A DNA stretch of 64,000 nucleotides, from NCBI RefSeq assembly GCF_026745355.1, contig NC_079208.1, positions 54,821,276 through 54,885,275 of the forward strand. The letters are read 5' to 3'. The position numbers and the translations under genes were made by a program. Position 1 is the stretch's first letter; every line of letters starts with the position of its first letter. Source of the DNA: Beta vulgaris subsp. vulgaris (taxonomy: Eukaryota; Streptophyta; Magnoliopsida; Caryophyllales; Amaranthaceae). The notes below the pieces were generated by a model. That model was not told the DNA's origin. It made no database searches and saw only the letters and a list, made by a program, of their open reading frames with translations. Positions 22,740 through 33,286 of this stretch are shown piece after piece.

Positions 22740-23700
22740 AGGTGTCAATTTGGGTCACTGGCTGGGTTTGGGTTGACCCAGGCTGGGTCGGAATGATTTG
22801 GGTCGGAATAATCTGGGTGACCCCGTGTCATGGGTCGGAACTGGGTGGGTCGGGTGAACTTGGGTCGGGGTGAAACTGGGTGAGAGGATCTCGGAACTGG
22901 GTCGGCCGGATCTGGGTTGGGTGAATTTGGGTCGGAATGGAATAAGGTGAAGTCGGTCGAAATCGGCTTTCGGAATGACTTGGGTCGGAAGAAATCGGCT
23001 TTCGGAATACTTGGGTCGGAAGAAATCGGTTTCGGAATGATTGGGTCGGAAGAAATCGGTTTCGGAATGACTTGGGTCGGAAGAAATCGGCTTTCGGGTT
23101 ACTTGGGTCGGAAGAAATCGATATCGGAATAACTTGGGTCGGAAGAAATCGGGTTTCGGAATGATTTGGGTCGGAAGAAAACGGCTTTCGGGTTACTTGG
23201 GTCGGAAGAAATCGATATCGGAATTCGGAATAACTTGGGTCGGAAGAAATCGGCTTTCGGGTTACTTGGGTCGGAAGAAATCGATATCGGAATAACTTTG
23301 GTCGGAAGAATGGTTTCGGAATACTTGGTCGGAAGAAATGGTTTCGGGTTACTTGGGTCGGAATCGATATCGGAATAACTTGGTCGGAATAATCGACTTC
23401 ATCGATATCGGAATAGTTGGGTAGGAATAATGCGGCTTTCGGAATTACTTGGGTTGGAAGAAATTGGCTTTCGGGTTACTTGGGTCGAAAGAAATCGATA
23501 TCGGAATAACTTGGGTCGGAAGAAATCGATATGGGAAATTGGGAATGAATTGCGTCAGAATAAATCGACCTTCAGAATTAATTGAGTGTTCAACAAATCG
23601 ACTATCGGAATGACTTGGGACTTGGGTCAGAATAAATCGGATTTCGAGTTGGGTCGACAAAAATCGGATCTCGGTGGGACTTGCCGACTTGGTTCTTGGA
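22740..23700. repeat. Left subterminal array of hAT, ~32 bp units with GGGTCGG
   Basis: Repeated CTTGGGTCGGAAGAAATCGG followed by CTTTCGGAATGA or TATCGGAATAA, about 20 degenerate units, after an introductory GGGTTGACCCA/GGGTCGG segment. Subterminal repeats of this sort usually hold transposase binding sites in hAT elements; that role is inference here. Confidence 0.85.
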
Positions 23701-25500
23701 ACGACTAAATATCGAACCGGCGGCTCCGTGGCGTATTATGATATTGTGGTATAGATTATACTATTATAGTCATTATACTTTATACTTATAGTGGTATATT
23801 ATAGTAATCTGTAATTATACTGATATTGTGAATTGTGGTTGGGTAATTGTTAATTTTTTAATAATACATTGAATCATTAATAGTTTGATACTTATATTAT
23901 TATTATTAATTTGAAATGTTACTACAATAAGACTTATAAATTATACTTATATTATTGGGTCATTCACCATTATTGGCTATTGGCAATTGGCCTATTGACT
24001 AAGTTACTAAGTAGTAACTAGTAAGTATCGCTCATTAGTTATTCAGTTATTTAGTTATTCTTATTCATGATTGCATATGTATTCAAGTAACAAGTAAACA
24101 ATATAATAACAAGTAACAGCTAACACTAACAACAAACAGCCATAAGGATTATTGATTATAGAGTTATAGACTTATAGTGTTAGGGTTAATAAACTATTAA
24201 ACTTAAACATTTTGTTAGTTAGTGACTTACTTACTCTTTTGTCTGAAATCTGAATCAGTTACTATATAGCAACAAAAAGAGTTAGAATTAAAGAATTAGG
24301 TTGACGTTAAAACATTAATGAAAGCATCTTAATTAATTTGTAATTATAAAATTGTTCGACTTTTCATCGATCATGGAACAACTCAACAAGTAACAATCAT
24401 CAATGTTAATCACTTAATCGAATATGTCATATGACGTCAGAAGATTATACATAATCATACACTATATCACTAAAGGATGAAGATGAAATATTGAAGCTAT
24501 GAAAGTAGATCATGGTCTATAATCAGTATGAAATAATAATCATGTCATTGTATCAGTAGAGGATGAAACATTGATCGAATTTCGTTCAGTTAAGCTGTTA
24601 AGGTTGACATAAATCAAATGATCATAAAGTTGGCCTATTGCCTAAGTATCGCCTATTACTCTATTAGTTATTCACTTATTTAGTTATTCTTATTGATGAT
24701 TGCATAAGTATTCAAGTAACAAGTAACAACTAACATGTAACAAGTAACAAACCATAAGGATTATTGATTATAAACTTATAGTATTAGAGTCAATAGACTA
24801 TTAAACTTAAACAGTTTGTTAGTTAGCTTAGCGACATAAATCAAATTGATCATAAGATATTAAGATTGATTGTCTTCGACATTAATCAAAAGTCAAAACC
24901 ATCAAATGATCATACGATTGATCATCGATGTTATTACACAGTTTTAACAATAATCAAAGCATACTATAAATCCGTCTATTTCATTACTTAAATAATCACA
25001 CATTAATGCATTTCATACTTAACAATTAATAATTTAAACTTTCATTGTTTCACAAACTTTTCACATCAATACAATTACATCATTATTCATTGAACTTTTA
25101 AAGTAAGTAGGAATTATTAAAACAGTTAGTAAACATCATTCATAATTATTTTTACATTAATGATCTTGTTCATAATTAAAAATAGTAATTAAATTTCTAA
25201 AGTTTGTAATTTTATTAATTTATAATATTAATAATTAGTAATTAGTATTACTAAACAAATTTACAAATTAATACTAAATGTCTAAAAGAACTATAAATGA
25301 AATTTAAATGAACTCTAAATGAAATCTAAAATCAGAAATCTTAACTAAAAACCCTAAATGAACTTACAAAAATTAATCTTACCCACTCATTCAAACAATG
25401 GTTAAATCTCAACCTTTGATCTAACCCTAAACCTCAACCGTTGATCTAACCATAAATGAATCAATCTCAACCCTTGATCTAACCCTAAACCTCCCCTAAA
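23701..25500. other. Non-coding 5' region of the hAT element
   Basis: AT-rich, with two related blocks: 23990-24240 and 24630-24830 both carry GCCTATTG, AAGTATTCAAGTAACAAGTAA-like text, CATAAGGATTATTGATTATA and TATTAAACTTAAACA. This is an internal direct duplication of about 200 bp. No coding region is seen. Confidence 0.6.
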
Positions 25501-25507
25501 CCCTTGG

Positions 25508-25515
25508 TATATAAA
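25508..25515 (+). promoter_or_regulatory. TATA box of the hAT transposase gene
   Basis: TATATAAA in GGTATATAAACC, about 475 bp before the transposase ATG and followed by a C/T-rich leader (CTCTCATTCATTTTCTCTC), typical of plant core promoters and 5' UTRs. Start of transcription is expected near 25540. Confidence 0.6.
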
Positions 25516-25747
25516 CCTAAATTTCTAAGAGTCACGCTCATTTCCTCACTTCATTTCTCTCTCATTCATTTTCTCTCATCCTCTCTCTTATTCCGGTTCC
25601 TCTCTTAACTGTGAACTAGGGTTTCTCTCTAACTCTCAGTCTCAACTCTCACACTCTCACTTCCTCACTTCATCACTTCCTCACTTCCTACTTCCTCACT
25701 CTCACAGTCTGATACATTTATTTTCTCTTCTCTCAGCTTTCTCTTAT

Positions 25748-25935
25748 TCCGGTTTCGTCGAAGATGCAGCAAAAAAGAAGATAAAAAACAAAGCTTTCGG
25801 GTTTGGTCCAAGAAGAAGCAAAAAAGAAGATAAAAAACAAAGGTTTCGGGTTTCGTCCAAGAAGAAGCAAAAAAGAAGATAAAAAACAAAGCTTTCGGGT
25901 TTCGTCCAAGAAGAAGCAAAAAAGAAGATAAAAAA
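25748..25935 (+). repeat. 49 bp tandem repeat in the transposase 5' UTR
   Basis: Units start with (GC)TTTCGGGTTT and contain CGTCCAAGAAGAAGC followed by AAAAAAGAAGATAAAAAAC. About three and a half copies stand directly before the transposase start. All three forward frames are interrupted or lack an ATG, so it is read as leader, not protein. Confidence 0.85.
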
Positions 25936-26424
25936 GCAAAAAAACAAAAAAAAAAAACGCTAATTTAGTCTTCAAAAAATTATGTCGCAACCACCAGGTA
26001 AGTTTTCTTTTTTCTTTTTTTCTCGATTTCGTTTTTTTTTTTTAGATTTAGGAAGATCTGCACTTGCATGTGATTGTGGGAATATATGCTGGTCCAGTTT
26101 GCAGATTTACTGGAATATTATGTTTTTTTTTATATTTTACTTGTTTTTTTTTTAAGATCTTGATTTTTTTTAATTATTTTACTTTTTATCATCTGTAAAA
26201 TTGTGAATGTGAGTATGTTAGTTACAGATCTGATATCTATACTATTTTCGGAATATCATGTGACATGTGTTTGAGATCTATATTTTTTTTTACCTTTAGT
26301 TGTTTTTTTTGTCCAGATCTATATTATTTTGGGATTTTTTTTCCATGTTTGCTACTTTTTTTAAAGTTCAGTTAGTATGTGACTATGTTTTTAAGTTTTT
26401 TTTTATATGTTACTATGTGAGATC

Positions 26425-27110
26425 TGATCTATACTTTTTTTGAACTTTACTTGTTTTTTTTGTGTCCAGATCTAGATTATTTTGGGATCTTTTGCCATGT
26501 TTGCTACTGTTTTTCAAGTTCAGTTCTTCATAGTGATTTTTTTTGTATCTTTTTTTGTATTATTTTGCCTTTTATTTATATACGAAAAATGTGAGATCTG
26601 AATTTGCTGCTGTATGTTACAAAGCCATGCTTGCCTTTTATTTTGCCTTAAAATCAGACCTAGAACTTCATAAATCATAATTAAACATATGTTTTATTCA
26701 GCTTAACCTTACCTCGCCTTAAACTGTTAAAATTTTAGTTAATTTACTTGACCTAAATTTTTGGACTATGAATTGGTGGGGTGCGCCAGGCCCGTGTAGT
26801 ATATACTATATAATGCTATTGTATCTGAACAAGAAAATAAGAAGATCTTGGTTATTTGCTTACCAAACTTAACTATGAATATGTACTAATTTAATGTGAA
26901 ATTGTGAATCTGAGATCTGATATCTATACTTTTTTTGAACTTTACTTGTTTTTTTTTGTGTCCAGATCTAGATTATTTTGGGATCTTTTGCCATGTTTGC
27001 TACTGTTTTTCAAGTTCAGTTCTTCATAGTGATTTTTTTTGTATCTTTTTTTGTATTATTTTGCCTTTTATTTATATACGGAAAATGTGAGATTTGAATT
27101 TGCCTTTGTA
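26425..27110 (+). repeat. ~190 bp direct repeat inside transposase intron 1
   Basis: The block from GAGATCTGAT/CTATAC through GAACTTTACTTG, TGTCCAGATCTAGATTATTT, CCATGTTTGCTACTGTTTTT and TTTGCCTTTTATTTATATAC appears at about 26422-26600 and again at 26910-27088 with very few differences. A weaker copy precedes at 26270-26400. Recent tandem expansion within the intron. Confidence 0.8.
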
Positions 27111-27504
27111 TGTTACAAAGCCATGTTTGCGCCTTTGCGGTTTGCCTTTTATTTTGCCTTTGTATTAGTTCTTCATTTAATTATAATAATTATAATTATA
27201 TATAACAATCATAATTAGTTTTTTATGTGAGATCTGAATAATCAAATCATCTACGGTTTGTGTTCTAGAATCTAGCCTCGGATTTTACACTTTTACTTAA
27301 ATTGAATAATAAAATTAATAAAATTTATTTATGTTAAATAATAAAATGATCTAGGGTTTGTGTTCTGGGTTCTCATAAGTTCTGTTCATCAGTTCATGTA
27401 TGTTCCTATTATATTGGGCTTTTTTCTAGGTGCAAATATTTGGGTTTAGCCTTTAGGGCTTCACTATTTAGGACTTGACTAGGGTTTAGGGCTTGACTAT
27501 TTAG

Positions 27505-27740
27505 GGCTTGACTGTTTAGGGTTTGATTGTTTAGGGTTTGTGTTTAGGGTTTCTGTTTAGGGTCTAGAGCTTAGGGTTTTTGTTTAGGGTTTGAGTTTAG
27601 GGTTTAGGGTTTCTGTTTAGGGTCTAGAGTTTAGGGTTTTTGTTTAGGGTTTGAGTTTAGGGTTGGGGATAAAACCCTAAACCCTAAACCCTAAACCCTA
27701 AACCCTAAACCCTAAACTCTAAACCCTAAACCCTAATTGT
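27505..27740. repeat. Interstitial telomere-type repeats in head-to-head orientation
   Basis: 27505-27665 has degenerate TTTAGGG units (TTTAGGGTTTGTGTTTAGGG and similar). After GGTTGGGGATAAAA the strand switches to (CCCTAAA)n, about nine near-perfect units, 27674-27738. The G-rich units read toward a junction at about 27668, where the C-rich units begin. The array lies in intron 1 of the hAT transposase, so it is not a chromosome end. Confidence 0.9.
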
Positions 27741-30189
27741 ATATTAAATTGAACCAATTCTTTTATATTAAATTGATTAATTAATTCCTAATGTGACTGT
27801 TTTTTTTATGTGACATCTGAACATACATTTTGTAAACATGCTTAAACCTGCCCTAAACCCTAAATGTGAGATCTGGAACGTTTATTTTGTTATAATAATT
27901 ATAGTTGTATATTAAATTGAATAATAAATTCATCATGTGACTGTTTTTTTAATGGGAGATCTGGAACATTATTAAACCTGACCTAAACCATTAAACTTGA
28001 CTTTGACTCTTAAATCTGATTCAATAATAAACCCCACACATTACCGAACCCTAACCCTAGAATTCAATACGTTTGACTTGTTTTTCAGTTCATCCATTGA
28101 CACTGAACTCTATTATTGAGTCGAATTCTTTCTCTGTTGATGAGGAAACTGTTTCTCCCCAAACCCATGACCCTGTCCTGTTTGGGAGGCGTACAGCTAA
28201 GGTTTGGCAGCACTTTACTTTGTTTAAAACAGAAGATGGTAAGATTTTTTCTACATGTAAGCACTGTAATGTTAAACCTATCGTGCTGAGGGAACACAAG
28301 GTACTAATAACCAAAATAAACACTTAGAAAAATGTGAACCTTACTTAAAAATTAAGCAACTTCAACCTGGGGTTCATTATGATCAAAAAACTTTCTGTCG
28401 TATATTTGCTGAAGCTATTATGTGTCATGGATATCCTTTTTTGATGGTTGAGCATGCTAAGCATAGAGAATTACTTTCTTACTTGAATCCTAATGTGAAA
28501 CATATTTCTAGGAATACTATGCTTAAGCATTGTACTAATCAGTTTGCTGCCCTTAAAAGTCAATTAAAAATTGCTATAGGTAATTTAGAAGGAAAAATCT
28601 GTTGTACTTGTGATTTGTGGTCTGCTCTTAACAATGTTAGTTTCACTGTTTTGACTGCTCATTATGTTGATAACTCTTGGGTGCTACGTTCTAAAATTCT
28701 TGTTTTTAGACATTTTCCTGGTTCCCACACTGGTAAGGAGTTGGGTAAGTTTACTCTTGATTTGTTTGATGAGTGGAATATTAGAGATAAAGTGTTTTCT
28801 TTAACTTGTGATAATGCTACTGCCAATGATGTTATGATTCAAGAAATGGTTAGGGACTTAAATAGGACTAATATGTTGCCTTGTTCTGGTAAATTTTTTC
28901 ATATTAGATGTGCTGCCCATATATTGAATTTGATTGTTCAAGCTGGTTTTAAGTTTATGGATAAAACTGTTACAAAGTTGCAACAAGTTGTTTCATATGT
29001 TTCTTATTCGAACATTAGGAAAGAGAGGTTTGATGATTGTGTTAAGTATGTCAACACTGGTTTTTCTGGTTTGTTAATTGGTGATGTTCGTACTCGTTGG
29101 AATTCTACTTTTCTTATGCTTCGTAGGTGTTTAGAAGCTAGGGAGGCTGTAGATAGGTATTGTTTGCTTGAGCATGGTTTAGATGTTTCTTTAAGTGATT
29201 TTGAATGGGAAACTGTCCAAAATGTTTGTGATTTTCTTGAACCGTTTTATGATATTACATGTCTTTTTTCTGGTTCTGATTACCCCACTTCTAACTTATA
29301 TGTGGAGAATATTGTTTTGATTGAAAGTCTTTTGTATTATGCTCAAGAAAACCCAACTGATTCTATTCGTCTTATGGCGGCTCCTATGTATCAAAAATTT
29401 AACAAATATTGGCAAAATTATTCTCTAATTCTTACTATTGCTATTATGCTTGATCCCCGTTACAAAAAAAACTTTGTTCATGAGTTGTATGCTACTGTTT
29501 ATTTGCCTGAAGATCTTAATGGTAAGGTTAAAGAAGCTGTTGATGCTTTTAGTGAGTTGTATATGCACTATGCTACTGTTTATTCTCACCTACAATCTTC
29601 TTCCACTACATCTTCTGTGACTACCGGTTCTGAGTCCTCCACTCCAAGTTTTGCAAGGTCACTTGCCCGTCCATTTAAGAAGGCCAATTTAGGAAAGGTT
29701 GGCTATTATGTGTATCATTTTAATCTATTAGTGATTGCTGTTTGGGAATAGTTTAGTGATATACTATTTACTTTGCTGTTTTTTAGAGTTTTGGTGCCAA
29801 TGTTGCTGCTAGTAGGGGTGTTGAAAATGATATGGAATCATATTTCAATGCCCCACATGTTCCTCCTGACCAAGATGTCCACTTTGATGTTTTGGCTTAT
29901 TGGAAATCTCATGTGACTGTTTATCCTATTGTGGCTCGGATGGCTAGAGATGTTTTGGCTATTCCCATTACATCTGTGGCTTCCGAGTCTTCATTTAGTA
30001 TGGGGGGCAGAATTTTAACAAAGTACCGCACACGTTTGCTGCCCAAAAATGTTGAGGCTATAGTGACTTGCCAAAATTGGATATTTGGTTATTCTAAGGA
30101 TGAGGATGAGGAGTCTCTTGAGGTTGCTAAGGATACGGAGCCTTTTGATATTGATTATGATTCAATCCCTTAAACTGTGATGTTTGTGT

Positions 30190-30470
30190 TTGATGGTTCA
30201 TGCCTTCATGGCTGTTTTGGTGATGGTGGTTTGCTGGTTTTTTGTTTTGGCTTATTGTTGATGGCTGTTTTGGTGATGGTTTGTTGCTGGTTTTTGTTTT
30301 GGCCTATTGTTGATGGCTGTTTTGGTGATGGTTTGTTGTTGGTTTTTGTTTTTGCCTATTGTTGATGGCTGTTTTGGTGATGGTGGTTTGCTGGTTTTTG
30401 TTTTGGCCTATTATTGATGGCTGTTTTGGTGATGGTGGTTTGCTGGTTTTTGTTTTGGCCCATGTGGCTG
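30190..30470 (+). repeat. Minisatellite after the transposase stop
   Basis: Units of about 60 bp made of GATGGCTGTTTTGGTGATGG, TTTGCTGGTTTTTGTTTTGG and CCTATTGTTGATGG repeat four to five times directly after the transposase gene, probably in its 3' UTR. Open frames in it are repeat artefacts. Confidence 0.85.
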
Positions 30471-30547
30471 TATTTTGGGTTTGGTTTAGTTGTTCAATAT
30501 GCTTTTGCTTAATAAATTAATGTCCCTTGCGCAAAGATAATCGGAGT

Positions 30548-31301
30548 CCTATGGTTAGCGACTTTTTTTGCCTACATTTAACTTTACACAACTTGTTTTG
30601 CCCTTAGTGTCACAATGCATCTCTAAATTTTTGTTGTTGCCTTCATTGAACATGATACATACTTGGTTGGTATTGATGATGCTTGTGTCTCTTTGCTGGC
30701 TTTCTTGTTGTGTTAAGTTGTGTTGTCAATTAGAGTCGAGTGCTCGATGATGAGGTGAAATTTGTACCTGAGAGCTGTAGTTGTTCTTTCTCTTGTCTTC
30801 CACCTTTGCCCTATGGTTGTTAGCGACTTTTTTTGCCAACATTTAACTTTACACACTTGTTTTGCCCTTAGTGTCACAATGCATCTCTCATTTCTGTTGC
30901 TGCCTTAATTGAACATGATACATACTTGGTTGGTATTGATGATGCTTGTGTCTCTTTGCTGGCTTTCTTGTTGTGTTAAGTTATGTTGTCAATTAGAGTC
31001 GAGTGCTCGATGATGAGGTGAAATTTGTACCTGAGAGCTGTAGTTGTTCTTTCTCTTGTCTTCCACCTTTGCCCTATGGTTGTTAGCGACTTTTTTTGCC
31101 AACATTTAACTTTACACACTTGTTTTGCCCTTAGTGTCACAATGCATCTCTCATTTCTGTTGCTGCCTTAATTGAACATGATACATACTTGGTTGTATTG
31201 ATGATGCTTGTGTCTCTTTGCTGGCTTTCTTGTTGTGTTAAGTTGTGTTGTCAATTAGAGTCGAGTGCTCGATGATGAGGTGAAATTTGTACCTGAGAGC
31301 T
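30548..31301 (+). repeat. Three tandem copies of a 262 bp unit
   Basis: Units begin CCTATGGTT at 30548, 30810 and 31073. Each contains TAGCGACTTTTTTTGCC, TAGTGTCACAATGCATCTCT, ATTGATGATGCTTGTGTCTC and ends with GAAATTTGTACCTGAGAGCT. Copies are nearly identical; the last ends without the GTAGTTGTTCTTTC tail. Function unknown. Confidence 0.92.
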
Positions 31302-31428
31302 ATTTTTTATATCAAATGTTTTAGATATTTTATTCTTTTTTGCTGTCTTATTTCCCACAAAAATCTGTCTTTGGTATTTATTTTTAATATTTACTTTTAT
31401 TTAGAAATTTTTGAGTTTATAATTTCAG

Positions 31429-31889
31429 GTACATCAAGTGCAAAATCTGACAAAGGTAAGGGTAAGGTGATTTATGAGAGGGGGGGTTGTAGGAGATCTC
31501 ATAGACAGAAATGTAGACGACTTAGTGAGGAAGGAAAAAAAGACCCTAAAGAAAATGTGTTTACAAAAGTGATAGTATGTGGTTTAGAGGCTGTCGGTGG
31601 TGGGGTACATGCTGGTGGTGTTGGGGTGCAGGCTGGTGGTGGTGGTTTGGAGGCTGCTGGTGGTGGGGTACGTGCTGGTGGTGGTGTCTTGGAGGCTGGT
31701 GGTGGTGTGAGGAAGGATGACTTGGAGATTTATGTAGAGGGTGAAGATGGAGAATTCACCCGATACCAAGTTTTTGAAACATGGGAACACACTCTCATTG
31801 ATGAAGGTCATGAGATACCAATGAGCCCCATCAATGAGATGGAGGATCCCGAAGATCTCTCTTTTCTGCTTGTTCGAGGGGCGTATTAG
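31429..31889 (+). CDS. Second ORF of the hAT element, hypothetical (3' exon)
   Basis: An open frame of about 150 codons follows a good acceptor (TTATAATTTCAG at 31428). It starts basic (KSDKGKGKVIYERGG, then RRSHRQKCRRLSEEGKK), passes through a Gly/Ala/Val-rich imperfect repeat (LEAVGGGVHAGGVGVQAGGG and on), and ends acidic (DLEIYVEGEDGEFTRYQVFE ... MEDPEDLSFLLVRGAY). The upstream exon was not identified: the frame is open back to an ATG at 31287, but that part is hydrophobic AT-rich text typical of an intron. The family is unknown to me. Same strand as the transposase and inside the element ends, it may be an accessory protein or a captured host fragment. The charged, repeat-bearing composition is compatible with a nucleic-acid-binding protein, but that is speculation. 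Confidence 0.5.
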
Positions 31890-32600
31890 TGGCTGCCTTG
31901 GTGTAGGATATTGGAATTTTTTGTACTAACTTTTTGCTGCTTTGTTGGGCCATGTAAATGATGATCTTTATGTAATTTTTTGCTTATTAGTAATGATAAT
32001 CTAACTTGTTGGGTATTAGGAAATGTGGTAAAGGTCTAATGTTTGTAATGATTAATGGATGTAATGGATGTTGCCCCTTTTATATTAGGGTTGCTGATTT
32101 TGTAATGATGTTGGAAGCATGGAATGATTAATTGCAGTTTTTGTTCAATTTTAATTTTATATTTTTTTTATCTAATACTTTAAGTCTGATTTTATTTATT
32201 TTATTTCTAATATTTATTTAATACTAAGTAAAACAAATGTTTGATCGTTAGAGAGAGACGTCTTCACTATTTCTTTATTAGACATTAAAACATTAAGTTA
32301 CAAGGACCCAACACGTTCAAACATTAAGTAAGTTTGATTTTATTTATTTCTAAAACATGTTATAATTTACATTTAACTTTAAAAATATTGTACTTTGCCT
32401 CATTTCTAAACAGAACCAATATAAATGGGCTGAAAATGTACATAATGATTAATTCAATTCAACTATTTACATAAATTTAAAAAAAGTCGGAGGTTAAGAA
32501 TTAAGATACCTTAAAAAAATATAAGAAAGATAAAACTTGAAATAAATGGTAATCTTATTTCTTATACGTCTTCGGTCTTGCACCCCAAAAACAAATAAAT
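31890..32600. other. Non-coding 3' part of the hAT element
   Basis: AT-rich sequence between ORF2 and the right subterminal array. A short GTAATGATTAATGGATGTAATGG duplication appears around 32045-32065. No gene recognised. Confidence 0.5.
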
Positions 32601-33260
32601 GGTGTTGGGTCGGAATGGCATTGAGTCGGGTTTAGTAAGGTCGGGTGCTAACAGGGTTGGGTCGAAACTGGGTCGGTGATAGCTGGGTTGGGTCACAACT
32701 GGGTCGGTGATAGCTGGGTTGGGTCACAACTGGGTCGGTGATAGCTGGGTTGGGTCACAACTGGGTCGGTGATAGCTGGGTTGGGTCACAACTGGGTCGG
32801 TGATAGCTGGGTTGGGTCACAACTGGGTCGGTGATAGCTGGGTTGGGTCACAACTGGATCGGTGATAGCTGGGTTGGGTCACAACTGGGTCGGTGATAGC
32901 TGGGTTGGGTCACAACTGGGTCGGTGATAGCTGGGTTGGGTCACAACTGGGTTGGGTGGTAACTGGGTTGGGTGATAGCTGGGTTGGGTGAACTGGGTGG
33001 GTTTAACTGGGTCATTGGCGGGTGAAGTTGGGTGCGGGTCATTTTGGGTCGGAATCAGGTTGGGTCTGGGTCGTTATTCACGGGTGCAACTGGGTACGGG
33101 TACAACTGGGTCGGCCCAACTCAGGTTGGGTTACTAATTCCACGGGTTAAACTGGGCACGGGTGAACACTGGGTCGGAATGGGTCGGCTTTCCAACCGAC
33201 CACTCTCGGCTCGGAACAGGTTGGGTCTGGGTCGCATGCGGGTTCACCCGTGAGTCGGCC
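32600..33260. repeat. Right subterminal array of hAT, 31 bp unit x ~9
   Basis: The unit made of GTGATAGCTGGGTTGGGTCA plus CAACTGGGTCG repeats nine times with almost no variation from 32676 to about 32955. Degenerate GGGTTGGGTG and GGGTCGG motifs then run up to the right terminal repeat. The unit differs from the left array but shares the GGGTCGG core. Confidence 0.92.
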
Positions 33261-33286
33261 CAGTTTTTGACACCTCTAAGTAAACC

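Larger units (their letters stand above)
25982..30173 (+). pseudogene. hAT transposase gene (BED finger, DDE core, hATC) with a frameshift
   Basis: Exon 1 (25982-25997) starts ATG TCG CAA CCA CCA; intron 1 runs to the acceptor TTTTCAG at 28088. Exon 2 holds the BED finger: VWQHFTLF, CKHC, then H-x4-C of NKHLEKC. The frame breaks near 28298-28302: the first frame stops at 28325, while the +2 frame carries NNQNKHLEKC and runs on to 29697. Core motifs: CDLWSA, LTCDNATAND (acidic residues of the RNase H-like core) and VRTRWNSTF. Intron 2 is 29698-29786 (AAAG|GTTGGC, TTTTAG|AGT). The last exon encodes the hAT dimerisation domain (YPIVARMARDVLAIPITSVA, ESSFSMGGRI) and ends at 30173. Without the one-base break it would be about 680 residues, normal for the family. 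The break could also be a sequence error. Confidence 0.85.
22737..33278 (+). mobile_element. Complete ~10.5 kb hAT transposon
   Basis: Terminal inverted repeats TAGAGGTGTCAA (22737) and TTGACACCTCTA (ending 33278) are perfect, and AGTAAACC lies directly outside both ends (22729-22736, 33279-33286), the 8 bp target duplication typical of hAT. Inside: a G-rich subterminal array (22740-23700), a TATA box (25508), a C/T-rich leader with a 49 bp tandem repeat, a transposase gene with at least two introns (25982-30173), minisatellites (30190-30470, 30548-31301), a second ORF (31429-31889) and a right subterminal 31 bp array. At 10,542 bp it is long for a plant hAT. The intact target duplication argues for a single insertion event. 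Confidence 0.93.

Noticed and set aside
25665..25990. Three minus-strand frames of repeated Phe/Leu-rich text
   Set aside because: Antisense of the 49 bp tandem repeat in the transposase leader.
30177..30750. Short hydrophobic open frames after the transposase
   Set aside because: They are translated minisatellite and 262 bp tandem units in a presumed 3' UTR.
32676..32955. Regular 31 bp repeats resembling a CRISPR array
   Set aside because: Units are contiguous without unique spacers and lie at the end of a hAT transposon in a plant genome.
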